Source: Sedimentibacter saalensis
GTDB taxonomy: Bacteria; Bacillota; Clostridia; Tissierellales; Sedimentibacteraceae
DNA length: 64,000 nucleotides
NCBI RefSeq assembly: GCF_007830175.1
Contig: NZ_VLKH01000001.1
Coordinates: 1 to 64,000 of the forward strand
Direction: 5' to 3'
The notes beneath the pieces are model-generated. The model made no database searches and was not told the DNA's origin. It saw only the letters and a list, made by a program, of their open reading frames with translations. Positions 1 through 8,326 of this stretch are shown piece by piece. The position numbers and the translations under genes are program-made. The number at the start of each line of letters is the position of its first letter. Position 1 is the first letter of the stretch.

Positions 1-305
1 ATTCTTGCTTTTCCAAAGGCTATAACACTGCGAAAATATGAAGTATATTCTTTGCTTACTATGGTATCTTCGTCTATTACTGAAAAAGACACCTTTGGGT
101 TTTTAGCAACTGCATCTATTTTATGTCCTGCCTTTGCTGAATGGAAATAAATTTTCTCATTATAATAGACATAACTAACAGGAACTGCATATGGATAATC
201 ATCGTCCCCTAAACATGCCAGAACTCCATTTGTACATCTGCCCATTACAGATATTGTGTCCTCCATTGATAACAATTGCTTGTTTCTTCTCATTTCTCTA
301 AACAT
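1..305 (-). CDS. Pyridoxamine 5'-phosphate oxidase-family FMN-binding protein (partial)
   Basis: The reading frame starts at the ATG at 305 (MFREMRRNKQLLS) and runs off the left edge, so only the first 101 codons are seen. The visible part fits the split-barrel flavin-binding family of small NimA-like/PNPOx-like proteins: a helix, then a strand with GVLACLG, then YPYAVPVSYVYY, IYFHSAKAGHKIDA and NPKVSFSVI. These are the usual FMN-phosphate and isoalloxazine contact strands of the family. Members are typically about 150 residues and act as cytosolic flavin reductases or nitroimidazole reductases; the substrate here cannot be told. The gene lies upstream of nothing else visible on its strand. 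Family call is firm, function is not. Confidence 0.8.
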   Translation of the reverse strand, partial: MFREMRRNKQLLSMEDTISVMGRCTNGVLACLGDDDYPYAVPVSYVYYNEKIYFHSAKAGHKIDAVAKNPKVSFSVIDEDTIVSKEYTSYFRSVIAFGKAR

Positions 306-389
306 TGACTATTTCCTCACTTTCATCCCTATACATTTTGTTTGAATATAATTACTACACAAATGTCTGTGATTTCTCTTATTAAAGCT

Positions 390-854
390 TTATACAGTTA
401 ATCCCTTAATGTTCATGGCTTTTGCTGTTGCCCATGACTGATGTTTAAAAAACAAACAATTGATACATTCAGATGGCTCTAACCAAATCAATTTATGATC
501 CTTCTCTATGCCATTATTTTTCCTAAAATATAAATCTGCAAAGTAAAAAAAACCTATGCCATGCATGTATCTGTAATTTTTTGCTATATGATACATGGAC
601 GACCTGCCTATATAATTTCCAACAGTAATCTCATAACCTGTTTCCTCAAGAAATTCTCTTTTTAGGCACATTTCATGGCTTTCGTTGTTTTCGATTCCGC
701 CTCCCGGCAGAAAATAGCCACCTGGTGTCTCAATTGTTGCTATTTTACCCTCACTGCTTATTACAATACCATATACAGCCTTTCTTTGAAAATAATCTGT
801 ATTCTCAAGTCTTTCACCAAATGTTATTTCATCAATATTAAAAATTTTTTCCAT
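390..854 (-). CDS. NUDIX hydrolase
   Basis: A 154-residue protein carrying a full NUDIX box in residues about 51-74: G, five residues, E, seven residues, REFLEETGY. This motif binds Mg2+ and supports hydrolysis of nucleoside diphosphates linked to another group X. The segment before it (ETPGGYFLPGGGIE) is the usual entrance to the box, and a beta-rich tail follows. The protein looks cytosolic, with no signal peptide. It sits only 15 bases downstream of the lipoprotein gene on the same strand, so the two may be co-transcribed. Substrate is unknown; house-cleaning of damaged nucleotides or a sugar-nucleotide role are both possible. Confidence 0.88.
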   Translation of the reverse strand: MEKIFNIDEITFGERLENTDYFQRKAVYGIVISSEGKIATIETPGGYFLPGGGIENNESHEMCLKREFLEETGYEITVGNYIGRSSMYHIAKNYRYMHGIGFFYFADLYFRKNNGIEKDHKLIWLEPSECINCLFFKHQSWATAKAMNIKGLTV

Positions 855-869
855 TTAAGTCCCCCATGA

Positions 870-2213
870 CTATTCCAGTACTAAAATTGTCCCGTCACCA
901 AAACAGAATGAACATGGAACCCATCCTACGCCGCCACATTTAGGACATTTAACTTCTGCATAGCTGCCATATCCTCCGTAAGGATCTGTTTTATATTGAA
1001 GCGTTGTTCCACCCACACACATGGTGCATTCTTCTTTTCCATTTGAACAATAATGACATGGAATCTCCTTAGGCAAAAGTTCACTGGCATCAGGCAATGT
1101 GAAGCCGTCAGGAACGTATTGACCACTTTCTGGCTGTGTACTGTTTCTAAGATATTCAATATACTCATCACTTCTTGTAGGATGATTCAAAGAAAGATAA
1201 CTGTCATTAAAAGAAGCCTTATAAACATTATTAAATTGGTCTTCAAGCTTTATTGTTCCGGATATTATACCTGTGGTTCTGTCCCATGATTTTACACATA
1301 GTTCTGCACTTTCCAATGCATCTCCTAGACTATCCGGAATGGTGTGCTGATCATAGTTTGCAATTCCAAACATAGTGTTGTATGATAAACCTGCATTGAA
1401 CATTGCATCAGGATTCATAAAAGAAAACCCAGTATCACCCTCCATGGAATAATTTTTTCCTGGTTCAATTCTGTCTGAAATATAAATAATAACGCTGGGC
1501 CCGTCTATCATAGACCCGATTTTAACATGCAGTTCTTTTCCCTCATCAAAATAAAAGTTTTCTTCAGGGAAGGTTGAAGTAACAATGTGAACAAATTGTT
1601 TTTCATCATAATCAACTAATGCATGACATTCTAAACTGTTTTTGTCAGTTGATTTAGTTGATTTATTGGATGAATCAAAAGCTGAGTCATTAGAGTTAGT
1701 GTTTGGAATATCAATGGGATTTTCATTTGTGCCTGCTATTTCAGTATTTGATTGTATAAGAGATATTTCATTATTTTGGATTCTTAATTGTATTATCAGG
1801 CACAATTCCTGTAATGTATTTTGTTCTTTGGCCAGAATTTGCTCTTCTTCATCAGACAAATTCACGTAATTTTCTCTTACCCAATCAACAAAAGAAATAG
1901 TTAAATCACTAGTACTGGCCTCTTTCATAGTTATTTCATTAAAATAGGATTGAAGCCATTTAAATTCCTGATCAAGACATTCATATTCATTATCAGAAAG
2001 CTCAGCTATTGCATAATACATAGATAAAGGGATTGATTCTGAAAAGTCTTGACATGTAATATTGGGTTTTTCGTTATTTGCAATCTCATTTGTTACGTTT
2101 TCTTTAGCCCCAACTTCCTGTGTTATGTCAGAAACTATGTTGTCATTTGCTTTTGAACAAGCCGATAAAGACATCATTAAAATCACCATGCACATAAAAT
2201 TTTTTAAGCGCAT
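870..2213 (-). CDS. Lipoprotein with C-terminal DnaJ-type CxxC zinc-finger repeats
   Basis: A 447-residue exported lipoprotein. The N-terminus has a basic start, a hydrophobic stretch and the lipobox LSAC with the lipidated Cys at about residue 19. A long acidic, Asn/Ser-rich region with low-complexity linker (around residues 150-190) follows, then a beta-rich domain. The last 65 residues contain four CxxC pairs: CHYC, CTMC, CPKC and CSFC, the last two with GGVGW and GDG spacers, which is the zinc-centre pattern of DnaJ. Such fingers are normally cytosolic, so finding them on a surface lipoprotein is unusual. No further family was recognised. Gene order suggests co-transcription with the NUDIX gene downstream. 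Confidence 0.75.
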   Translation of the reverse strand: MRLKNFMCMVILMMSLSACSKANDNIVSDITQEVGAKENVTNEIANNEKPNITCQDFSESIPLSMYYAIAELSDNEYECLDQEFKWLQSYFNEITMKEASTSDLTISFVDWVRENYVNLSDEEEQILAKEQNTLQELCLIIQLRIQNNEISLIQSNTEIAGTNENPIDIPNTNSNDSAFDSSNKSTKSTDKNSLECHALVDYDEKQFVHIVTSTFPEENFYFDEGKELHVKIGSMIDGPSVIIYISDRIEPGKNYSMEGDTGFSFMNPDAMFNAGLSYNTMFGIANYDQHTIPDSLGDALESAELCVKSWDRTTGIISGTIKLEDQFNNVYKASFNDSYLSLNHPTRSDEYIEYLRNSTQPESGQYVPDGFTLPDASELLPKEIPCHYCSNGKEECTMCVGGTTLQYKTDPYGGYGSYAEVKCPKCGGVGWVPCSFCFGDGTILVLE

Positions 2214-2366
2214 ACAATCATCCCCTTCAAATATATATTATCTTCGTCTTATTTTTTTAGAAAAACATTTACTTTTAAATATATTGTACCAAATATTTCC
2301 TAATAAATCCATCGTCAATTTACCTTCTTGCAATATAGCAAATATGAGCATCTTTGTTTACCATTA

Positions 2367-3056
2367 CTAAATATTTTGAAGCTTATTAGAAATTTCGTTA
2401 AATCGTTCATCGGATAAACCAAGTTTTTTCTTAAATATTTCATCTTCTATTCTTGCAATGATTAATTTGCCGGGAGATATCTCCTCAATAATGTTTTTTA
2501 TCTTCTCAACTGACTCTTCATCATCATTATAACCCTTAATAATAGTTACTTCTAATATAAATTTGCCTTTATACTGCTCTCTGAAAGCTTTCATGTTTGA
2601 GATATGCTCTTCGAAAGTATAACCTTCGATTGGGCGCTGTATTTTTTGAAAATCTTCATTAGAACTCACCTTTATCTCACCTATTACTTCATCACACATG
2701 TTAGCAATCTTTTCATACTCTGGTCTGTTTAAAATATAACCGTTTGACAGCAGTTTAACAGGAAGCCCTTTACCTTTAATAATATTGATAATATCAATAA
2801 TTTTTTGATTAACTAAAGCTTCACCTTTTGAGTTAATGAATACCAATTCTGCTTTTGTTCTATCAATCATATTTTCCAACTCAGTCAATGAACTATCCAT
2901 TTTATCAAATGATTTTTGTGTATCTACCTTATTTTGTGACCTTCCGATAGGACAAAATATGCAGTCAAAGTTACAATACTTTTCCGGAAGTATGTTAACT
3001 TCTAGCACCCTTTTCCCGTTTTCTACATAAACATCTTTATAACTGAAAATACCCAT
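2367..3056 (-). CDS. Radical SAM protein
   Basis: A 229-residue cytosolic protein with the radical SAM signature CX3CX2C at Cys28, Cys32 and Cys35 (YCNFDCIFCP), which would hold the [4Fe-4S] cluster that cleaves S-adenosylmethionine. Downstream strands include VFINSKGEALVN (the GGE-like motif region), LLSNGY and EVTIIKGYND, all in the usual TIM-barrel order. There is no extra cysteine-rich C-terminal domain and no SPASM domain, so it is a minimal radical SAM enzyme resembling COG0731-type proteins. It starts at an ATG with an AGGAGG-like site (AAGGAGGATAAAG) just upstream. The reaction is not known; the family call is firm. Confidence 0.85.
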   Translation of the reverse strand: MGIFSYKDVYVENGKRVLEVNILPEKYCNFDCIFCPIGRSQNKVDTQKSFDKMDSSLTELENMIDRTKAELVFINSKGEALVNQKIIDIINIIKGKGLPVKLLSNGYILNRPEYEKIANMCDEVIGEIKVSSNEDFQKIQRPIEGYTFEEHISNMKAFREQYKGKFILEVTIIKGYNDDEESVEKIKNIIEEISPGKLIIARIEDEIFKKKLGLSDERFNEISNKLQNI

Positions 3057-3181
3057 AATCTTTATCCTCCTTAAATTACACTATTAATTTTTATGATTAT
3101 TAATACCAAGAATTGAAGAGTTGCATGTTTTTACTAAATCTTCATGTACCATCTTTTATTAGTGAAATCTGAGTTCGAATT

Positions 3182-3502
3182 TTAATCTGCTGATATTAAT
3201 TTTAGACCAACGATTCCAACAACTATTAATGCAATACAAATTATACGCATTACATTAATAGGTTCCTTGAATAAAATAATACCTAAGACTACTGTGCCCA
3301 CAGTTCCTATACCTGTCCAAATTGCATATGCGTTGCCAAGTGGCAAGCTTTTTAAAGACAATGACAAGAAATAAAAACTTGCAACCATTCCTGCAACAGT
3401 TATTGCGCTGGGCAACATTTTTGTAAACCCTTGTGAATATTTTAATCCAATTGCCCAACCTACTTCAAAAAAACCAGCTGTAACCAAATAAATCCACTCC
3501 AT
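3182..3502 (-). CDS. gdx: Guanidinium exporter, SMR family
   Basis: A 106-residue four-helix membrane protein of the small multidrug resistance family. The catalytic Glu is at residue 13 in AGFFEVGWAIGLKYSQGFTK, and this WA..LK.S.GFT pattern is that of the Gdx/SugE branch rather than EmrE. Gdx proteins work as antiparallel dimers and exchange guanidinium for protons. The assignment is strongly supported by the guanidine-I riboswitch that lies in the leader 90-180 bases upstream. The gene appears monocistronic. It has a clear AGGAGG site before the ATG at 3502. SugE is the older name. Confidence 0.93.
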   Translation of the reverse strand: MEWIYLVTAGFFEVGWAIGLKYSQGFTKMLPSAITVAGMVASFYFLSLSLKSLPLGNAYAIWTGIGTVGTVVLGIILFKEPINVMRIICIALIVVGIVGLKLISAD

Positions 3503-3540
3503 AAACTTTACCTCCTTAAAATGAGCATAGTATTATCTCA

Positions 3541-3578
3541 TGGCTTTTAACAGAAAACAAAAATAATAAAAAAGCCAT
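3541..3578 (-). promoter_or_regulatory. Predicted antiterminator hairpin of the guanidine switch
   Basis: On the minus strand the segment ATGGCTTTT (3578-3570) can pair perfectly with AAAAGCCAT (3549-3541). The same GGCTTTT is also the 3' arm of the terminator at 3560-3612, so the two hairpins exclude each other. There is no U tract after this one. This is the expected ON-state arrangement for a guanidine-I switch. It is a fold inferred by eye. Confidence 0.6.
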
Positions 3579-3612
3579 AAGAAATATTATTAAAATATCT
3601 CCCAGGCTTTTA
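3560..3612 (-). terminator. Riboswitch expression-platform terminator
   Basis: On the minus strand AAAAGCC (3612-3606), which is part of the conserved 3' end of the guanidine-I aptamer, can pair with GGCTTTT (3576-3570), followed by a T-rich run (TTATTATTTTT). Ligand binding would hold the AAAAGCC in the aptamer and prevent this terminator. Confidence 0.65.
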
Positions 3613-3684
3613 TCCTTCCGTGTACACAATAACTGTGCGCTTTCTCTCGGACCTGCCAGTATAACTGCGGAACCCTAGAAAACT
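3592..3684 (-). ncRNA. Guanidine-I (ykkC) riboswitch
   Basis: On the minus strand the leader shows the conserved ykkC blocks in order: CTAGGGTTCCGC, CTGGCAGGTCCGAGAGA, ACACGGA, and GGATAAAAGCCTGGGAGA. These are the hallmark sequences of the class I guanidine aptamer. It lies between a good promoter and the gdx gene, which is the usual target of this riboswitch class. Binding of guanidine should turn expression on. Confidence 0.93.
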
Positions 3685-3716
3685 AAAATATAAATTTGTA
3701 GTTGCAACTTGTAGCT

Positions 3717-3745
3717 ACTTTAGCACAGCAGTCGATCTAAGTCAA
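3717..3745 (-). promoter_or_regulatory. Sigma-A promoter of the guanidine riboswitch-gdx unit
   Basis: Minus strand: -35 TTGACT (3745-3740), a 17-base spacer, and -10 TAAAGT (3722-3717). The predicted start lies some 20 bases before the first conserved block of the riboswitch. Confidence 0.6.
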
Positions 3746-3819
3746 CTAAATTTTTATAAATTTCTTTTTATTCCTGCAATATCTATCAAAGTCTTGGATT
3801 TGAGTGCTTTACCAATTAC

Positions 3820-4713
3820 TTAAGCCTTATGGCGAATTACTGTCCTCAGTTCTTCCATAAATCCTTCTACTTGGGGTGTTACAACCTTATTGTTGTGTAG
3901 TACAACCTGAACTGCCTGCATCTGTGTTAACTCCGGAATCTGAAGTACCTTGATATGTCCCTGCTCTACTGCAGACTGTACCGCATAAAGAGGAAGCAGG
4001 GATAAAAATTGCTCTCTTTCAACAAGTCTTTTTGCCATATGAGTGCTTTGCAGTTTAAGAAAAGGCTTTAATTCTATTTGATGTTCAGCCATAATACGTT
4101 GAAAGTTAACGCTGTATGGAGCCGATTCCTCCATCAAAACAAACTCTTGTCCAGCCAATTCCTCAAGCTTAATCTCATGTCGCTCCGAAAATGGATGTGA
4201 AGGATTGGCAATGACTACAACCGGAATATTAACTGCGTGCCAACATCGCCATTCTGTTTTCGATAAAGGATCATCAATCAGGCATGCCGCATCTAAAATC
4301 CCATTTTGTAAACAATCCTTCAAAGTTGCTGTAGCATCAACATCCAGCTCAACTTTTACACGAGGAAAACGTTGATGAAACCTAATAAGAGTGTCCTCCA
4401 TAAGCAACTCAAAAAGAGACTCAACTACACCGATACGTACAGTACCTCCAAGCTCCTCATCAGACTTTAAAAAGTTTTCCATACGCAATGAAGTGGATAC
4501 AATTTGTTGCGCATAAGGCAACAATTCTTCACCATACTGAGTCAAAGAAATGTTCTTACCTATCCTGTTAAACAATTGTGCTCCTACTTCCCGCTCCAAT
4601 TGTTGAATCTGTGCACTGACGTTTGACTGCGAATATCCCAGTTCCCGGCTTGCCTGCGTAAAATTTTGCAGTGCAGCTACCTTTAAAAAAGTATTTAAGT
4701 TTCGAATTTCCAT
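3820..4713 (-). CDS. LysR-family transcriptional regulator
   Basis: A 297-residue protein with an N-terminal winged helix-turn-helix (FLKVAALQNFTQASRELGYS, then SNVSAQIQQLEREVGAQLF), typical of LysR. Residues from about 90 to the end form the periplasmic-binding-protein-like effector domain (VRIGVVESLFELLMEDTL). Length is normal for the family. It is divergent from the PLP enzyme gene at 4898, with 184 bases between, and a near-perfect palindrome lies there. By the usual LysR logic it should control that gene and itself. The inducer may be a sulfur amino acid or a precursor (inference from the neighbour). Confidence 0.93.
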   Translation of the reverse strand: MEIRNLNTFLKVAALQNFTQASRELGYSQSNVSAQIQQLEREVGAQLFNRIGKNISLTQYGEELLPYAQQIVSTSLRMENFLKSDEELGGTVRIGVVESLFELLMEDTLIRFHQRFPRVKVELDVDATATLKDCLQNGILDAACLIDDPLSKTEWRCWHAVNIPVVVIANPSHPFSERHEIKLEELAGQEFVLMEESAPYSVNFQRIMAEHQIELKPFLKLQSTHMAKRLVEREQFLSLLPLYAVQSAVEQGHIKVLQIPELTQMQAVQVVLHNNKVVTPQVEGFMEELRTVIRHKA

Positions 4714-4764
4714 CCTGGTCTCCAGCTTTATTTGATAATTACATAATATATTATTACTGCAACC

Positions 4765-4791
4765 AAATCAATCAAAATTTTTGATTGATTT
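4765..4791. promoter_or_regulatory. 27-bp palindrome, probable LysR operator
   Basis: AAATCAATCAAAA (4765-4777), one T, then its exact reverse complement TTTTGATTGATTT (4779-4791). A further GATTGATTAAT half-site lies at about 4814-4824. It sits in the short divergent intergenic region between the LysR gene and the PLP enzyme gene, the normal place for a LysR recognition site. Confidence 0.7.
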
Positions 4792-4897
4792 TATCAAAAC
4801 CATTTGTTTTACAGATTGATTAATGGGTGATATTATTTGTTTAAAGTGAAGAAAGAAATTTACTTTTCCGTAAACATAATAAAAAGGAGTGGATACA

Positions 4898-6076
4898 ATG
4901 GAAGGAACAAAAAAAACACAAACCATCGCTGTGCATGGAGGTGTAAGGAGGGACGATACATTTGGGGCAATTAATCAGCCAATTTACATGACTTCGAACT
5001 ATCGTATACCGACAGACGGAACTCCTGTGGATTGGAGCGGTACACAAAGCAATATTTATGCCCGAAATCGCAATGTGAACCAGATGGTTTTACAGGATAA
5101 ACTTTGTGCATTGACCGGTGCTGAAGACTGTGCCATATTTGCAAGCGGCGTGGCTGCATTGACCGGGATTTTTATACCATTTTTGAACTCAGGAGATCAT
5201 GCAGTTATTTCAGAAGTATGCTACAGTGCAACAAATCTGTTGTTTCGAAAATATCTGCCTGAGAAATATAAAGTTGAAGTTACATTTGTTGACTCAACAG
5301 ATACAGATTCCGTTCGTGCTGCAATTCGTCCTAACACACGATTGATTCACATAGAAACGCCTGGGAATCCAACAACTGGAATCAGCGATATTAAATCAAT
5401 TGCAGAGATTGCTCATAATGCTGGTGCTTTACTTTCAGTGGATGCTACCTTTGCTGGTCCAATTTGTATGGTTCCACTGCAGCTGGGAGCAGATCTGGAA
5501 ATTCACAGTATGACTAAATATATTAACGGTCACGGTGATTCTTTGGGTGGATGTGTATTGGGACGAAAGGAGCTAATAGATCAAGTCAAGGAAATTGCAA
5601 TGGTTAACTATGGCGGCATCCTAAGTCCATTTAATGCATGGCTGATTGCGCGGGGATTGGTTACAGTTCCAATGAGAATGGCTCAGCACAGCTGTACCGC
5701 ACTAAATGTCGCTCGTTTTTTGGAAGAAAGTCCAGCTGTTCGTTTCGTGTGGTATCCTGGCTTAGAGAGTCACCCTCAGCACCAACTGGCAAAAGCACTT
5801 ATGCATAATGAGTATTCTGGCATGATTTCATTTGATCTCAGAGGAGATGAGCAGGTTCATCAGCAGTTCCTCAATGAACTGAAGCTAATTAGCCATGCTG
5901 TGTCCTTAGGAGATGTTGAAAGCTTGATTGTTTATTATAATAAAGACAGCGATAAACTTCCGCACTACCCCCAAATTTTCCAAGAGGGTTTTTTCAGGTT
6001 CAGCGTAGGTTTGGAGGATGCTGAAGATTTAATAGATGATTTGCAGCATGCCTTTGAATCCTGCAATCTTGTGTAG
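4898..6076 (+). CDS. Cys/Met-metabolism PLP-dependent enzyme (trans-sulfuration family)
   Basis: A fold-type I PLP enzyme of about 392 residues, the normal length for cystathionine gamma-synthase, cystathionine beta/gamma-lyase and methionine gamma-lyase. Key motifs: SGVAALTGIF (phosphate-binding turn), IETPGNPTTG, VDATFAGP, and SMTKYINGHGDSLGG, whose Lys forms the Schiff base with PLP. The Tyr/Arg active-site region YARNRN is present near residue 58. The ATG at 4898 is chosen because GGAG lies 8 bases upstream; an in-frame GTG at 4889 overlaps that site. The exact member of the family (gamma-synthase versus lyase) cannot be fixed. Likely controlled by the divergent LysR gene. Confidence 0.9.
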   Translation: MEGTKKTQTIAVHGGVRRDDTFGAINQPIYMTSNYRIPTDGTPVDWSGTQSNIYARNRNVNQMVLQDKLCALTGAEDCAIFASGVAALTGIFIPFLNSGDHAVISEVCYSATNLLFRKYLPEKYKVEVTFVDSTDTDSVRAAIRPNTRLIHIETPGNPTTGISDIKSIAEIAHNAGALLSVDATFAGPICMVPLQLGADLEIHSMTKYINGHGDSLGGCVLGRKELIDQVKEIAMVNYGGILSPFNAWLIARGLVTVPMRMAQHSCTALNVARFLEESPAVRFVWYPGLESHPQHQLAKALMHNEYSGMISFDLRGDEQVHQQFLNELKLISHAVSLGDVESLIVYYNKDSDKLPHYPQIFQEGFFRFSVGLEDAEDLIDDLQHAFESCNLV

Positions 6077-6118
6077 TCATAGGGGCGGTTTCTCGAGAGA
6101 AACCGTCCCTATGACTAC
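6073..6118. repeat. ACCGTCCC-type repeat, head-to-head hairpin
   Basis: The arm GTAGTCATAGGGGCGGTTTC is followed after a short gap by its near-exact reverse complement, giving a 22-bp stem with one G-T pair. The arm is the same dispersed sequence (ATAGGGGACGGTT) found at about 9011, 16031, 28078-28212 and 35260. It overlaps the stop codon of the PLP-enzyme gene and could also act as a transcript end. Confidence 0.75.
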
Positions 6119-6181
6119 TTACAATCTTATTGCTCTCATATTGAAGTTGTGACTTCCACATAAAATGTAGTTTTGTTGTAA

Positions 6182-6240
6182 TTATCGTTTATATTTGCCG
6201 GTTATACTTCTATTCTGAAGTAAATCTTTCTTTATTTCAT
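6182..6240 (-). pseudogene. Orphan 3' tail of a PEBP/YbhB-like gene
   Basis: On the minus strand this reads EIKKDLLQNRSITGKYKR and a stop. It matches the end of the intact PEBP gene at 8327-8800 (KKKDLIE... then QQGSITGKYKR) with an internal deletion of roughly nine codons. No start or upstream domain remains. It appears to be what is left of a duplicated copy. Confidence 0.65.
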
Positions 6241-6278
6241 TTCATTACTGTTTAAATAGTCTTGTTATTACTTTTAAA

Positions 6279-7046
6279 TTATTTATCAGCTAAAAACTTT
6301 AAGGTTTCTTCAATGAATTCAGCTTGATTAGACAACATTGCAGGGTGCCACCCATGCTCAAAAATACATATATTTCCATGTCCTATATCTTTTATCATTT
6401 TTGAATAAGTTTTTCGATAAAAATCCTTATCTACACTAGCAGCAAATTCGTCTTCATTGCTTCCGGTCATTAATATGTCTGCATGCAATTCAGAAAGTGG
6501 TTTATGAAAAAATCGGCCAATTGATTTTGCATGCTCAGCAATCGCATTCGTATCATTATCCACAACACTCTCCCAGTCGTCTCCCTGCATAGCTTTATAG
6601 AACATTCTTGCCTGGTCGTTTTGTTTTGAGAATTCCCTATCTCTAACAATATTTGAAGTAATCAACTCAAGGGGTATTTCACCTTCGAAGCTGTCAGCAA
6701 TAACTTTTCTAACACAATCAGGATTTTCTAAAGCAACATTAATAGCAACCAGCGCACCACCGCTGCTTCCTATAAGGAATACATCACTGTATTCTTTTTG
6801 TCTCAAGAATTCAATCACTTGTTTGGACTCTTCATACCATAAATCCACAGGAAAGCATTGCAGCCTATCTGATTTCCCATGCCCTAAAAAATCAAATAGT
6901 ATTACTTTGTACTCACAGGCATATTTTTCAACTATGCTAAGAAACATATTTGAAGATGCTGTATTTCCATGTAAAAACAATAACGTCTTACCTGTTCCAA
7001 TTTCTTCATAAAATATATTTTTAGATTGATATTTAAAATATGACAT
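6279..7046 (-). CDS. Alpha/beta-hydrolase
   Basis: About 255 residues with a standard alpha/beta-hydrolase core: LLFLHGNTAS gives the oxyanion-hole HG, ILFDFLGHGKS the strand-turn region, FLIGSSGGALVAI the nucleophile elbow with the central Ser, and DIGHGNICIFEHGWHP near the end supplies a likely catalytic His. Cytosolic, no signal peptide. The ATG at 7046 is preferred over one 45 bases upstream because AGGGGG precedes it at the right distance. Substrate is unknown; esterases, haloperoxidase-like and lactonase-like enzymes all share this pattern. A short inverted repeat lies upstream at 7120-7160. Confidence 0.87.
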   Translation of the reverse strand: MSYFKYQSKNIFYEEIGTGKTLLFLHGNTASSNMFLSIVEKYACEYKVILFDFLGHGKSDRLQCFPVDLWYEESKQVIEFLRQKEYSDVFLIGSSGGALVAINVALENPDCVRKVIADSFEGEIPLELITSNIVRDREFSKQNDQARMFYKAMQGDDWESVVDNDTNAIAEHAKSIGRFFHKPLSELHADILMTGSNEDEFAASVDKDFYRKTYSKMIKDIGHGNICIFEHGWHPAMLSNQAEFIEETLKFLADK

Positions 7047-7119
7047 AGTACCCCCTAATTTAATTAATTCAAATACTTTTAGTTCTCCCATAAAACTTTT
7101 TAGATTTTAATTATATAAC

Positions 7120-7160
7120 AATATACCATTAAAATATCATAAATATTCTAATGGTATATT
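7120..7160. repeat. Inverted repeat upstream of the hydrolase gene
   Basis: AATATACCATTA (7120-7131) and TAATGGTATATT (7149-7160) are exact reverse complements separated by 17 bases. A relative of the whole block lies at 8923-8970, again upstream of a minus-strand gene. It may be an operator or a small dispersed repeat. Confidence 0.55.
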
Positions 7161-7224
7161 ATTAGGTTAATATATAATTGCCAAAGTGGTATCTCTATGG
7201 CGCGGGACTTGCCACCTTATGCAG

Positions 7225-8082
7225 TTATTTTTTCTTAACAGGAATCCAGATTTCACTGTAGTAGTTTTCATCCTGACTGCCTTGCGGATAATCAGCTACA
7301 TCAGTATACATTTCAATATTGTAGCCTGCTGCAATTTCATAATCCTTGCAATTAGGAAGCCACTCTGAGAAGATTTTTTTGTTCGTATCCTGAAGAGATT
7401 TCGGCATTGCACCCTTGCATGCAAAAACAGCCCATGTGTGTTTAGGAATAATCTTAGTAACAAAATCTTTAGGTATTTCCATAGATGGATTGTAATTGTC
7501 TGCAATCAAGTATTCGAACTCATTTGAACCCATGCTTTCATCTATACATACTCCATACATTCCGCAAACATATTTCCCTTTACCAGTTTGATAATGTTCT
7601 GTCCAGAACTGCGGTATTTCCTTAGTTGCATTTTCGTAATTGAAAGTTTTTGATACCCCCATTACAGTAAACGAATCTTTTTCAACAATTTTGTAATCCA
7701 TAATATAACCACCTTCCAACATAAATTTGATTTTCAGCGGAGCAAAAGATCTAATCATTGCCCCGTCCCTTCGAACAGCAGTAGGTGTAACTCCATGAAA
7801 TCTGGTAAAAGCTTTTGTGAAACTATCCGGTGAATCGTATCCATACTTCAGTGCAATATCAATGATTTTTTCATTAGTGGCAACAAGCTCACTGCCGGCA
7901 ATAGCAAGCCTGCGTTGTCTGATATACTCTCCAACTGTAAAACCACAAAGCATTGCAAATCCTTTCTGAAAATAGAAAGGAGACATAAATACTTTTCTTG
8001 CAATATTTTCTATTGCAATTTCTTCTGTGATATTTTCCTCAATATAGTTGATAGCTTCTCCGATTCCCTCAATCCACTCCAT
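7225..8082 (-). CDS. AraC-family regulator with GyrI-like effector domain
   Basis: 285 residues. The N-terminal 100 residues hold two helix-turn-helix units of AraC type (ENIARKVFMSPFYFQKGFAM, then DIALKYGYDSPDSFTKAFTRFHGVTP). From about residue 125 a GyrI-like/SOUL-type effector-binding domain follows (YKIVEKDSFTVMGVSKTF to the C-terminal YYSEIWIPVKKK). This DNA-binding-first layout is that of Rob and its relatives, whose C-terminal domain binds small hydrophobic or amphipathic molecules. Such regulators often control efflux or detoxification genes. Its target is not clear; both neighbours are candidates. Confidence 0.92.
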   Translation of the reverse strand: MEWIEGIGEAINYIEENITEEIAIENIARKVFMSPFYFQKGFAMLCGFTVGEYIRQRRLAIAGSELVATNEKIIDIALKYGYDSPDSFTKAFTRFHGVTPTAVRRDGAMIRSFAPLKIKFMLEGGYIMDYKIVEKDSFTVMGVSKTFNYENATKEIPQFWTEHYQTGKGKYVCGMYGVCIDESMGSNEFEYLIADNYNPSMEIPKDFVTKIIPKHTWAVFACKGAMPKSLQDTNKKIFSEWLPNCKDYEIAAGYNIEMYTDVADYPQGSQDENYYSEIWIPVKKK

Positions 8083-8326
8083 ATCATCACCCCTGTCTGT
8101 ATAACTATCTTAACTCTTTTCAAAAATTATTTCCCGACTTTTTGTGTTCTGTTTTGTCTGAATGGTCACTGAGAACTACTTTCTGACCATTATTTTTTAG
8201 TTCTGTTCTCTGGAAATTGTAAATTATTGATTTGTCACAAAGAATCGCCCTTCGTTCCATTTACACAGAATAAATTATATTCTTGGAACACAGCTCATTA
8301 TGGCTAGTTTATTAATAAAAATTATT

